Assembly (NCBI RefSeq): GCF_030409685.1
Contig: NZ_JAUFQJ010000002.1
Coordinates: forward strand, 434,001-498,000
From: Ferruginibacter paludis
GTDB lineage: Bacteria; Bacteroidota; Bacteroidia; Chitinophagales; Chitinophagaceae
Direction of reading: 5' to 3'
Length of the DNA: 64,000 nucleotides
The translations under genes and the position numbers were made by a program. Positions 8,829-17,363 of this stretch are shown piece by piece. The notes beneath the pieces are model-generated. The model had not been told where the DNA came from. It searched no databases and saw only the letters and a list, made by a program, of their open reading frames with translations. Numbering within the stretch: the stretch's first letter is position 1; each line of letters begins with the position of its first letter.

Positions 8829-9392
8829 TGAAGATGAAAGGCCAATGCGCAAGCCCCTTTCAAAAAGTGACAGCAGGATGAGTTTTTTTACTCCCGGAAT
8901 CGGTCTCCTTTTAGAATTAGAATACCCGCTGTTGCTATAATTCAATTGTTAGGTCAGTAAAGGGAATAGCTGATTTTTGTTGACTGATCGCTCAGCTTTG
9001 ACGCCAATAATAACCAAACTGGAAATGGTGCAATTACGAGTAGAAGGAAGTAAAAAAACTGGATCAGTGACTTTATAAAATAAAGTCCTGCTATCTTTTT
9101 AATAGTTCAAAAAGCCCTAAAAAATCACATTTGACATCTTTTTCCGGGTTTTTACGATTTTTTTTAATTTTTTTTGACGACGATTTTGGCCATTTTACCG
9201 TATAAATACGATTCTCTGTCGAATTTTTTCGATAAAATCGTAGAAAAAAAATTCTTCGGTATTTATTTTTTCCTTTACTTTGCTTCATAAACAAACGGGT
9301 TATCCTGTTGTCTGCAATTAAGTATCCATTTATAAAGCCGTACACATCCACCTATTTTAAATCTGATTTTTTTTAATTCAAAAAAACTACAG
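8829..9392. other. Gene-poor AT-rich leader upstream of the NusG-like gene
   Basis: This stretch of about 560 bp holds no convincing gene. An open frame of 86 codons on the minus strand (9091-9351) is Lys/Arg/Phe-rich low-complexity sequence and is rejected. From about 9130 the DNA is dominated by T-runs and repeated ACGATTTT-like words. A hairpin can form at 9221-9254 (GAATTTTTT with AAAAAATTC, enclosing CGAT/ATCG). It may be a long 5' leader for the antiterminator gene at 9393. Confidence 0.5.
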
Positions 9393-9923
9393 ATGGACAA
9401 AAAATGGTACCTGGTATGCACTAAACCTCAGCGCGAAAAAAAATTAGCTGCAACATTATCTAAAAAGAAGATTGAAAATTTTTGCCCGCTTAACAGAATT
9501 GAAAAAACTGAGCGGAGTAAGATTAGAATTTCTTTCGAACCTTTGTTTTCCTCCTACGTATTTGTCTTTGCTACAGAGACTGAAATGAACACTATCAGGA
9601 ATATTGATTGTGTAATCAATTTTGTGTACTGGTTAGGAAGCCCTGTAATGTTTAAAGAAGATGAGATTGAAACGATACGGTCTTTTACCACCCAGTTTTC
9701 CAATATTAGCCTTAGCAAAACAAGGGTTGAATTAACTGGTCGAATTGAGGCAGTAAGAGAGTATCATCGCAACAACACGATTCAGTCTGATACCGTTGCT
9801 GTTATAAAAGACTGCTATAAATTACTTCTTCCATCTATGGGATATACACTGATAGCGGAAAAAGAAAGGTCGACCAATGACGTGTTTAATTATGGCTTTG
9901 AAGGGATTAAAATGGGCTCATAG
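9393..9923 (+). CDS. NusG/UpxY-like transcription antitermination factor (orphan)
   Basis: A 176-residue protein whose first ~110 residues match the NusG N-terminal domain: KKWYLVCTKPQREKK at the start, an FCPLNRIEK strand, FEPLFSSYVFV and a VNFVYWLGSPV-like segment. The C-terminal part lacks the usual GPFxGxxG KOW signature, so it is a specialised RfaH/UpxY-type paralogue rather than housekeeping NusG. Such factors normally open long polysaccharide operons and load on RNA polymerase at the leader of their own operon. Here a terminator follows within about 65 bp and the next gene is convergent, so no target operon is adjacent. It may act in trans or be a remnant. Confidence 0.8.
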   Translation: MDKKWYLVCTKPQREKKLAATLSKKKIENFCPLNRIEKTERSKIRISFEPLFSSYVFVFATETEMNTIRNIDCVINFVYWLGSPVMFKEDEIETIRSFTTQFSNISLSKTRVELTGRIEAVREYHRNNTIQSDTVAVIKDCYKLLLPSMGYTLIAEKERSTNDVFNYGFEGIKMGS

Positions 9924-9985
9924 CATTACAACCTTTCTTCATTATAGTCGGTTATTACTTTGGTTGGATAATAAATAGTTTATAC

Positions 9986-10023
9986 AAAAAAATAAAGCTC
10001 CTTGTCGGGAGCTTTATTTTTTT
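9986..10023. terminator. Bidirectional intrinsic terminator
   Basis: An 11-bp perfect stem (9991-10001 with 10008-10018, core AAAGCTCC/GGAGCTTT) is flanked by A-runs on the left and T-runs on the right. It can terminate both the NusG-like gene (+) and the acetylesterase gene (-). Confidence 0.9.
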
Positions 10024-10063
10024 GTATATGCTGAAACACTGGTCAATTTCCCCTGAAATATTT

Positions 10064-12034
10064 TTATAAGCCAATGACATACTTATTTTTGACCGTAATA
10101 CCTTCCCAGTTGTCTGTACGGAAAGGCGCAGCTGGTAATTGTTCATTATTAAACAAGTTACCTTCTGATGCATCATCAGCCCAGTTATACCGAACTGCCC
10201 TCGGTTCTGTAATTCCATCAGCAGATACGATCACTTTATCGCCTTCAATAACGGCTTTGGCATATTTAAAATGTTTGTCAGCCCCGGCAACTTCAAATCC
10301 TTTCAGATACCCGTATTTATCTTTTACCAATAAACCGCTGCCGGTATGGCTAAACGAAAGTGTCGCCTTCCCTCCATCTGTTTTCATAGACTGAAATATT
10401 GGGCCAGTGCTTTCGCCCCGTTGCTGGTAAATATCATGAAGCGCAATACTCGCCAGCCGTTTGCCAACATCCTGTTTATTTTTTGGATGTATATCAGCAG
10501 GGTTGCCAATGTCAGTTGTAACTGCCATGCCAGTGTGCGGTAGACTAAGCGTCATCGACTGTGCCTCTCTTAACTCTGCCCAGTTACTGCCTTTTGTACT
10601 GTTAGCTTCAGCCGAACCGAAGGTTGACAATTGAACAAACAAAAACGGAAAATTACCCTGTTTGAAATGCTCCCGCCAATCGGTAATCATCAATGGGAAT
10701 GCCGTGCGATACTGGTAAGCACGGCCGGCGTTGGTTTCACCCTGGTACCAGATTGCTCCCGCAATACCATATTGCACAAGCGGATACAACATGGCGTTGA
10801 ATAACATACTGGGGTAATCATTAGGTCCCACCGATGTTGCAGCCTGAGAAACGGCCGCTACCTGGAATAACCAATCACCAGCGAGTGGCAGTGGTTTATT
10901 GTCAATTATTAAAGACAAATCTGCTGCGGAGCCATAAATTCCTCCCCCGCCGCCGGTATCACCTACCTTTACGGCGATGGTGTTTTTATCAGCTTTTAAA
11001 ATACCAGCTGCAACTGCATATTTGCGCACTGCATTGTAAGCTTCGGTACTGCCTACTTTTACACCATTTACAAAGGTCTCATCATTGTCATCTATCATTG
11101 CCAAATTTAACGTTGCCGCCTTGCCGGCATCCTTGTCTGAAATGGTAATGGTTTTTCTAAACCATACGGTGCCGTCAACATCTGGCAGTCCCTGTGTTTC
11201 CCACAAACCGGGTAATTTCATGGATGGCCATTTGCTGTCATCGAATGCTGCGTTCTTCCAGTCTGTTGTATTTGCATTGCTTTCAAAACTGCCTTGCGCT
11301 TTTTGAATGGCTTTCCGCATGTTTTCACCACGTTGCTTCAGCATCGTTTCAATATCACTGCCCTTCATGGCGTCGGCCACATATTTTAATTCTGCACTTT
11401 TTGCAAATGCTTCTTCACTTGTCCAGGCTTCTGACATGGTACCACCCCAGGAAGTATTGATCAACCCTACCGGTACTTTTAACTGATTGTATAATTGTCT
11501 TGCAAAAAAATAGGCAGTAGCAGAAAAATCGCCTGCTGTTGCCGGGCTGCATACCTTCCAGTCGCCACCGGCAACATCGTCTTTTAATGTAGTGCTTACT
11601 GTATTGGGAACTTTGAAGTGCCGTATTTGTGGATAGTTTGCATCATTGATTTCCTGCCGGTAATTATTGATTTTACCCCAACCTTCTATGGGCATTTCCA
11701 TATTACTTTGCCCGCTGCATATCCATACTTCACCTACTAAAATATTTTTTATAGTCAGCTGATTTTTTCCATTCACTGACAGTTCAAACGGGCCGCCTTC
11801 CTTTTCAGCCGCTAGTGTAACCAGCCACTTGCCATCTTTACCAGCTTTGGTGCTTTTTGTTCGTCCGTTAAATGATACAGTTACTTTTTCACCGGCAGCA
11901 GCAAATCCCCAAACGTTGATGGGCTTGTTGCGTTGTAACACCATATTATCACCAAATATTTTGGGCAGGGTTATATTGGCAAATGCCGTTGCAATAAAAA
12001 TGAGACATGCAAAAAGAGCGATCGTTTTTTTCAT
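10064..12034 (-). CDS. Secreted sialate O-acetylesterase-like carbohydrate esterase
   Basis: A 656-residue exported enzyme predicted to remove O-acetyl groups from sialic acid or related acetylated sugars. It has a signal peptide (MKKTIALFACLIFIATAFA). An N-terminal beta domain precedes the SGNH-like core, whose nucleophile lies in ICSGQSNMEMP (about residue 110) and whose catalytic Asp/His lie in DIHPKNK (about residue 540). A jelly-roll insert (about 255-385, with WKNAAFDDSKWP and TVWFRKTI) resembles the sugar-binding domain of glycoside hydrolase family 2. This architecture is usual for Bacteroidota members. No sialidase or SusCD pair is nearby, so the natural substrate is open. Confidence 0.92.
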   Translation of the reverse strand: MKKTIALFACLIFIATAFANITLPKIFGDNMVLQRNKPINVWGFAAAGEKVTVSFNGRTKSTKAGKDGKWLVTLAAEKEGGPFELSVNGKNQLTIKNILVGEVWICSGQSNMEMPIEGWGKINNYRQEINDANYPQIRHFKVPNTVSTTLKDDVAGGDWKVCSPATAGDFSATAYFFARQLYNQLKVPVGLINTSWGGTMSEAWTSEEAFAKSAELKYVADAMKGSDIETMLKQRGENMRKAIQKAQGSFESNANTTDWKNAAFDDSKWPSMKLPGLWETQGLPDVDGTVWFRKTITISDKDAGKAATLNLAMIDDNDETFVNGVKVGSTEAYNAVRKYAVAAGILKADKNTIAVKVGDTGGGGGIYGSAADLSLIIDNKPLPLAGDWLFQVAAVSQAATSVGPNDYPSMLFNAMLYPLVQYGIAGAIWYQGETNAGRAYQYRTAFPLMITDWREHFKQGNFPFLFVQLSTFGSAEANSTKGSNWAELREAQSMTLSLPHTGMAVTTDIGNPADIHPKNKQDVGKRLASIALHDIYQQRGESTGPIFQSMKTDGGKATLSFSHTGSGLLVKDKYGYLKGFEVAGADKHFKYAKAVIEGDKVIVSADGITEPRAVRYNWADDASEGNLFNNEQLPAAPFRTDNWEGITVKNKYVIGL

Positions 12035-12183
12035 ATAGTTGACTTGTAAAATGGTGTAATTTTTGACTCAGCTAAAGTAGGCAAAAACAGGATAGGGGGA
12101 AGCAATGGTTTTACAAATCAAAAGCAGGAACTTAACCGGCAGGTGGAATCTTTGTGGCAACAAACGCAGCCTGGAGCTTTCAT

Positions 12184-13281
12184 TTAATCAATATTTTCCC
12201 ACCAATCGATGGTTGCAGGTAAAAGATTTCCGAGGTTAACAGTTTCACCTATCAAGGCAGTAACCAAAGGCATATTTCTTTTGCTTGCTTCGGCAGTTAC
12301 TCTTTTTATAGGTTCATCCCACGCATGTAAAGACAATGCAAATTTGGCCCAGTGGACAGGCAGCAATGTTTTTGTTTTTAAATCAATAGCTGCCTGTACT
12401 ACTTCTTCCGGCATCATATGTATATGTTTCCAATAGCGGTTATACTGACCGCATTCCAGTATAGCCAAATCAAACGGGCCAAAATTATCGCCAATGGTTT
12501 TAAAATGACTGTCGTAACCCGAATCTCCGCCAATGAATATTTTAAGCGTAGGAGTTGTTAGTACAAAGCTCATCCAGATAGCATGGTTTCTTTTCATACC
12601 CCTGCCACTAAAATGCCTGCCTGGCGTGGTGTTTATCGTAAATCCATTTTCCAGGTCAATGAATTCATTCCAATCTTTTTCTATAACAATATCGTCTTTA
12701 AATCCCCAGCGTTGCAGGTGCTCACCAGTACCCAAACCAGTAATAATTTTTTTAATTTTTGGTTTCAATTTTATTACTGTGTCGTAATCGAGATGGTCCC
12801 AGTGATCATGCGTTATTAATAAGTAATCAATCTCCGGAAAGTCAGCGGGTGCATATACATCAGATCCTTTAAAGCTGGTGGTAGTGAAACGAATAGGTGA
12901 GGCGCTGCCACTTAATACAGGATCTACCAGGATCGTTTTTCCATCTAACTGCATAAAATAAGAGGAGTGACCAAACCATACCAATATATTTTCATCCGGT
13001 GAAAGGTTTAATAAATCCATTTTTTTAGAAGGAAGGGTGGTAGCAGGTTTGCTTCTTTTGCTTCTATCAAAAAAGAATTCTTTCAGTACAGTGAAAAAGT
13101 TGGCGTCATCCGTGAGGTCTGGTGTGAAACTTAGGTTTTGAAATTGCCCGTCTCGGTAGTTGGGAGATTTTTTTATTTTCTCCAGGCGGTCGCCTGCAGG
13201 TCGTCTGCCAAATTTTGGTTGTTGTAAAAAGAGATAGATGGCACTGATAAGCACAAATACAATAGCGGCAAATAATAGCAT
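12184..13281 (-). CDS. Membrane-anchored MBL-fold hydrolase, NAPE-PLD/UlaG-like
   Basis: A 365-residue metallo-beta-lactamase-fold protein. Residues about 1-20 are one hydrophobic anchor or uncleaved signal. The zinc motif is THDHWDHLD, with further ligands in GRHFSGRG, GGDSGYDSHF and LLPVHWAKF. The order of motifs and the WFGHSSYFMQLDGKTILVDPV segment match the family of N-acyl-phosphatidylethanolamine phospholipase D and RomA/UlaG-like hydrolases. A role in cleaving membrane lipid head groups or another phosphodiester/lactone is inferred and not certain. It is monocistronic, with no terminator seen between it and the neighbouring genes. Confidence 0.85.
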   Translation of the reverse strand: MLLFAAIVFVLISAIYLFLQQPKFGRRPAGDRLEKIKKSPNYRDGQFQNLSFTPDLTDDANFFTVLKEFFFDRSKRSKPATTLPSKKMDLLNLSPDENILVWFGHSSYFMQLDGKTILVDPVLSGSASPIRFTTTSFKGSDVYAPADFPEIDYLLITHDHWDHLDYDTVIKLKPKIKKIITGLGTGEHLQRWGFKDDIVIEKDWNEFIDLENGFTINTTPGRHFSGRGMKRNHAIWMSFVLTTPTLKIFIGGDSGYDSHFKTIGDNFGPFDLAILECGQYNRYWKHIHMMPEEVVQAAIDLKTKTLLPVHWAKFALSLHAWDEPIKRVTAEASKRNMPLVTALIGETVNLGNLLPATIDWWENID

Positions 13282-13418
13282 CAGGTAATTATTTTCAATT
13301 GATGAATAAGCACATTTTATATGATTGACGAATCAACCACATTAAAACTTTAAAATGGCCAATCTAATTTAAAATTAAACTGATGCAGTAAAGCTGGAGG
13401 CTTATTGATATGAAAATT

Positions 13419-13910
13419 TTATAAGGCAGCTGCAATTTTTTGAACCGGCACATTTCTGTCAAAAGCTTTTACAAATTGCCCGTTTTTATTGTACAAAAAC
13501 ATCGCAGGCAAACCGGGAATCGTAAAGAAATTGCCTAACATGTAGCGATAATCCATACCCATGGTAATATTGCGATACCTGGCTACATTAAACTCCTGGT
13601 AAAATCTCTTTACATAGCTATAGCCGAGGTTGGAAACCATTACAATTTGTACATTTTTGAACAATTTAATATTGGCCATAATTTCTTTAATCTTTTGCTG
13701 GCAATGCTCGCAGTCGGGGCTGAACACCATCATAATTACCGCTTTGTTTTTTTGCAGGTTGGCCTTCTCAAACCTGCTGCTGTCGGGCACTCTGGTGATG
13801 CTGAATGATGGCAGGCCGGTTTGCCTTGCGGTCATTTGCATACTTGGTGCCTGAGCTTTGGCAGTATTGCCAACAAGCAGTATAAGAAGGTAAATAACAA
13901 TCCGGTTCAT
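13419..13910 (-). CDS. Exported thioredoxin-like (TlpA/redoxin) protein
   Basis: A 163-residue protein with a signal peptide (MNRIVIYLLILLVGNTAKAQ) and a thioredoxin fold. The redox motif is CEHC within FSPDCEHCQQK, and the family cis-proline is in PGLPAMFLY. It probably reduces or shuffles disulfides, or delivers electrons, in the periplasm. The ATG at 13910 is preferred to an adjacent in-frame TTG at 13913. No cytochrome-c biogenesis genes are adjacent, so its partner is unknown. Confidence 0.85.
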   Translation of the reverse strand: MNRIVIYLLILLVGNTAKAQAPSMQMTARQTGLPSFSITRVPDSSRFEKANLQKNKAVIMMVFSPDCEHCQQKIKEIMANIKLFKNVQIVMVSNLGYSYVKRFYQEFNVARYRNITMGMDYRYMLGNFFTIPGLPAMFLYNKNGQFVKAFDRNVPVQKIAAAL

Positions 13911-14144
13911 CAATAAAAATTTTGATAAAGCTATGAGAATTTGGCGATAATAATATGTTAAGCAAAGATGTTTCGGACTGTTGAATGCCTACTCATTCAA
14001 AAAAAATAAGCCTGATTTAAAATCAAATCTTAATTTTGGATCTATTAAGGAAATGGTGTCTTCCTACTTAACCGTCTTATTTCAACAAAGACTGATGGCG
14101 CCTGCAAATGGTAATTATTTTATTTTCCGAAAACTATTTGTAGG

Positions 14145-15488
14145 ATGAATACAACAAAATATGCGACAGCGCAATTACACATTGCCAAACAATTACTTCG
14201 ATGGACGCTTATCATTTTTCCTGTTTCTATATCAATTGGTTTACTGGTAGCTTTCTTTTTATGGCTGCTGGATATTGTTACCGTTTTACGCTGGCAACAT
14301 TTGTGGCTTATCTTTTTATTGCCATTGGCAGGTATTTTAATTGTGTGGCTTTACAACAGGTTTGGCAAAAACAGTCATGCAGGTAACAATTTAATTATTG
14401 ATGAAATACATGAGCCGGGCGGCGGTGTTCCTTTCCGCATGACGCCGCTGATTTTATTCACTACTATCATTACGCATTTATTCGGCGGCTCCGCCGGCCG
14501 CGAGGGCACCGCTGTACAAATGGGTGGCAGCATGGCTTCGCAGTTTGCTGACTGGTTTAAATTATCGGTATACGATAAACAAATTCTCCTGATGTGCGGT
14601 ATGTCTGCCGGCTTTGCGGCCGTATTTGGTACGCCGGTAGCGGGTGCTGTATTTGCACTGGAAGTATTGTACATCGGCCGCATCAAATATGACGCATTGA
14701 TTCCCTGTTTAATTGCAGGCATCGTCGCACATATTACCTGTGTATCCTGCAGCATTCAGCACACGCAATATACCATCGCCTTTAAAAGCAGCAGTGATTC
14801 TTTTTTCCCCCATATTTCATTCGATCTTTTTTTATTGGGTAAGGTAATTATTGCCGGAGTACTGTTTGGCTTTGCGGGGTTTGGCTTTGCTGCCCTGTCG
14901 CATACTATAAAAAATAAAAGCAGGCAGTTTATTACAAACCCTTTACTGGTACCGGTTGTAGGTGCCGTACTTGTTGTTGGAATAAGTTACCTGCTTGGCA
15001 CTTTTGATTACCTGGGTTTGGGCGTTACCAATCCGAAACCGGATGGCATCAGTATTGTCAATGCATTCAAAACTGGCGGAGCTGGTTATCTGAGCTGGTT
15101 TTGGAAATTATTATTAACGGCCATAACACTGGGCATGGGCTTTAAAGGTGGCGAAGTAACACCGCTATTTTTTATTGGCGCAACGCTGGGTAACATCCTC
15201 GCAACCATCAGCGGTGCACCTGTTGATCTAATGGCCGGCCTTGGCTTTATTGCCGTATTTGCAGGCGCTACCAATACGCCACTGGCATGTACTTTAATGG
15301 GTATAGAATTGTTTGGATCTGAAAATATAATTTACTACGCCGTGGCCTGTTTTACTGCCTACTATTTTAGCGGGCATTCGGGTATTTACAAATCGCAACG
15401 GGTAGCCGTTACAAAGTTATCGCCGGTAAAAGGAAATACGATCAGCCCCTCTTCTTCAAAAGAAGATACAGCACGGCACAAAAAATAA
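14145..15488 (+). CDS. ClC-family chloride channel / H+-Cl- exchanger-like protein
   Basis: A 447-residue inner-membrane protein with about 10-12 hydrophobic helices. The signature loops are [14 protein letters not shown] (the GREGP selectivity loop, here with Thr) and [15 protein letters not shown] (the GxFxP-type loop). These line the anion pathway of ClC proteins, which move Cl- or F- and balance charge or pH. The Thr in place of Pro in the first loop and the Glu-Val-Thr-Pro in the second are variants, so ion preference should not be assumed. No CBS domains are present. It appears to be a single-gene unit. Confidence 0.9.
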   Translation: MNTTKYATAQLHIAKQLLRWTLIIFPVSISIGLLVAFFLWLLDIVTVLRWQHLWLIFLLPLAGILIVWLYNRFGKNSHAGNNLIIDEIHEPGGGVPFRMTPLILFTTIITHLFGGSAGREGTAVQMGGSMASQFADWFKLSVYDKQILLMCGMSAGFAAVFGTPVAGAVFALEVLYIGRIKYDALIPCLIAGIVAHITCVSCSIQHTQYTIAFKSSSDSFFPHISFDLFLLGKVIIAGVLFGFAGFGFAALSHTIKNKSRQFITNPLLVPVVGAVLVVGISYLLGTFDYLGLGVTNPKPDGISIVNAFKTGGAGYLSWFWKLLLTAITLGMGFKGGEVTPLFFIGATLGNILATISGAPVDLMAGLGFIAVFAGATNTPLACTLMGIELFGSENIIYYAVACFTAYYFSGHSGIYKSQRVAVTKLSPVKGNTISPSSSKEDTARHKK

Positions 15489-15596
15489 TTTATTAAACAG
15501 CTGATAATTTCTCAAAAAAAGTAAAGTCATCTTTCGTTAACCAATGATGTCTTTGCATAATTTTAATTATATCGTTCCGTAAAATTTGTTGAATAG

Positions 15597-15725
15597 TTAG
15601 GCTCTTATCTTCAGATGTATCCAGTAAAAAAGCAACCAGAATGCCACTTCCAATACTGTTACAATAACGACTCCCATCCACAGGGTTTTATTATCCTGCT
15701 GTGCATTTGCTACTTTCTGATACAT
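15597..15725 (-). CDS. Candidate 42-residue single-helix membrane micro-protein
   Basis: A short frame beginning with ATG at 15725 and ending in TAA at 15597. The first 14 residues are polar (MYQKVANAQQDNKT), residues about 15-37 form one continuous hydrophobic helix (LWMGVVIVTVLEVAFWLLFYW), and the tail is basic (HLKIRA). This polar-helix-positive pattern is what a real one-span protein would show, and chance frames of this length rarely have it. It resembles nothing I can name. A longer overlapping frame in another register (15493-15681) looks random by comparison. Expression is unproven. Confidence 0.45.
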   Translation of the reverse strand: MYQKVANAQQDNKTLWMGVVIVTVLEVAFWLLFYWIHLKIRA

Positions 15726-15860
15726 GATTGATTGATTTAAAGACTATAATAAAAGTTAATAACCTTGTTCGGAGATCAGTACAAAATGGGAGTTTCAATC
15801 AATCAAATTAAATCAAAAAGTATTGAAAATATCAAATCATAGTAAACCTGCTTTGTAATG

Positions 15861-17123
15861 TTAGGCTGATGCTTTCTCTGCCATATCCGGAATATCTACG
15901 GCCTTGTATTTACCGGCATCCAGCTTTTTCTTGGTGGCTTCAAATGCATCCAGTGTTTTTTCAATGTCTTCATCGGTGTGAACGGCGGTAGGTATCAGGC
16001 GGTAAATAATATCACCTTTTGGTATAACCGGGTAAACAACAATTGAACAAAATATATGATAATTTTCCCGGAGGTCCATCACCATTTGTGTGGCTTCAGG
16101 CACATCACCCTTCATGTAAATCGGTGTAACGGGACTGTTGGTATCACCAATATCAAAACCTCTTTCCTTCAGCCCGCTTTGTAAGCGGTTTACGTTGTAC
16201 CACAACTTCTCTCTCAGTTCGGGCATCGTCTTTATCATATCCATCCGCTTCAGCATACCTTCCACCACTAACAACGGAACACTCTTTGCAAATATTTGTG
16301 AGCGCACATTGTAACGCAAATATTTTATTACAGCTTTAGGGCCGCAGATAAATCCGCCAAGGCTACCTAAACTTTTTACCATGGATGAAAAATACAAATC
16401 AATGCCATCCTGGCAACCCTGTGCTTCATCTGCACCGGCCCCCGTTGGACCCATGTAGCCGAAACCATGTGCATCATCAATCAAAATTCTGAATTCGTAT
16501 TTTTCTTTTAATGCAACAATTTCTTTTAAAATACCCTGTTCTCCATCCATACCAAACACACCTTCTGTAATTACCAAAATACCGCCACCCTGTTTGGCTG
16601 CCAGTTCAGTAGCACGTTGCAGTTGCTTTTCGCAATCCTCAATATCATTGTGTTTAAAAGCGTAACGGTGCCCCATGTGCAGCCTTACCCCGTCTACAAT
16701 ACAGGCATGTGCCTCTGCATCATACACAATTACATCGCGGCGGTTTACCAATGCATCAATACAACTCATAATGCCCTGGTAACCGAAGTTCAGCAGCATG
16801 GTATCTTCTCTTTTTACAAACAGGCTGATTACTTTTTCCAATGCATCATGCATATCAGTATTGCCACTCATCATACGGGCACCCATAGGGTTTCCCATAC
16901 CATATTTTACAGCAGCTTCCGCATCAACTTTTCTTACTTCCGGGTGATTTACGAGGCCGAGGTAATTGTTCAAACTCCACACAATCATTTCTTTTCCCCT
17001 GAACTGCATTCTTGGCCCCAGTTCGCCTTCTAATTTTGGAAAGGCAAAATAACCATGCGCCCTGTCCATATGCTGGCCGATCGGGCCGCCATCTTTTACT
17101 AATTTTTCAAAAACATCTGCCAT
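15861..17123 (-). CDS. Alpha-oxoamine synthase, serine palmitoyltransferase-like (PLP enzyme)
   Basis: A 420-residue fold-type I PLP enzyme that condenses an amino acid with an acyl-CoA. The PLP lysine is in SSMVKSLGSLGG, the Asp/His pair in ILIDDAHGFGYMG, and the substrate His in VYDAEAHACIVDG. Family members include serine palmitoyltransferase (first step of Bacteroidota sphingolipids), 2-amino-3-ketobutyrate CoA ligase and BioF. The N-terminal HGYFAFPKLEGELG segment and the absence of a neighbouring threonine dehydrogenase or bio genes favour the SPT-like group, but motifs alone do not settle the substrate. It is divergent from the phosphatase gene. Confidence 0.85.
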   Translation of the reverse strand: MADVFEKLVKDGGPIGQHMDRAHGYFAFPKLEGELGPRMQFRGKEMIVWSLNNYLGLVNHPEVRKVDAEAAVKYGMGNPMGARMMSGNTDMHDALEKVISLFVKREDTMLLNFGYQGIMSCIDALVNRRDVIVYDAEAHACIVDGVRLHMGHRYAFKHNDIEDCEKQLQRATELAAKQGGGILVITEGVFGMDGEQGILKEIVALKEKYEFRILIDDAHGFGYMGPTGAGADEAQGCQDGIDLYFSSMVKSLGSLGGFICGPKAVIKYLRYNVRSQIFAKSVPLLVVEGMLKRMDMIKTMPELREKLWYNVNRLQSGLKERGFDIGDTNSPVTPIYMKGDVPEATQMVMDLRENYHIFCSIVVYPVIPKGDIIYRLIPTAVHTDEDIEKTLDAFEATKKKLDAGKYKAVDIPDMAEKASA

Positions 17124-17181
17124 ACTATTGCGGTAGTTTTAAAAGTTTTCGTCCTGCCTTCACTTTTTTATAGCAACATCC

Positions 17182-17201
17182 TTGCGTCGCCCTCTTGTGC
17201 T
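17182..17201 (+). repeat. Dispersed intergenic motif, copy A
   Basis: TTGCGTCGCCCTCTTGTGCT. Close copies occur at 52090-52109 (TTGCGTCGCCCTCTTTTACT) and 46184-46204 (one inserted G, CACACTGGTACT ending). All three are intergenic, but the flanking gene orientations differ. Confidence 0.6.
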
Positions 17202-17341
17202 ATATACCATTGGGCATCATTGGCGTTCAATTCGAAACAGTATTATCTCAAATTGGCTAACCGGCTGCAAATTTAAGGCTTTTGCTATCAAATAAACCAG
17301 CTTAACAGAACAACGGCGCCAAACGTATTGCCTGCTTCTGC

Positions 17342-17349
17342 TATCTTTG
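17342..17349 (+). promoter_or_regulatory. -7 box of the pafA-like gene
   Basis: TATCTTTG matches the Bacteroidota TAnnTTTG box and lies 14 bp before the ATG at 17364. It places the transcription start downstream of a possible TTG start at 17328 and so decides for the ATG. No well-spaced -33 TTG is seen. Confidence 0.55.
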
Positions 17350-17363
17350 AAAAAAATACTCGC

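Noticed and set aside
9091..9351. 86-codon frame on the minus strand in the AT-rich leader
   Set aside because: Lys/Arg/Phe-rich low-complexity translation, no domain, and it runs through poly-T tracts; better explained as non-coding leader.
15493..15681. 62-codon minus-strand frame overlapping the micro-ORF
   Set aside because: Different register from the helix-forming micro-ORF and no structural pattern; probably random.
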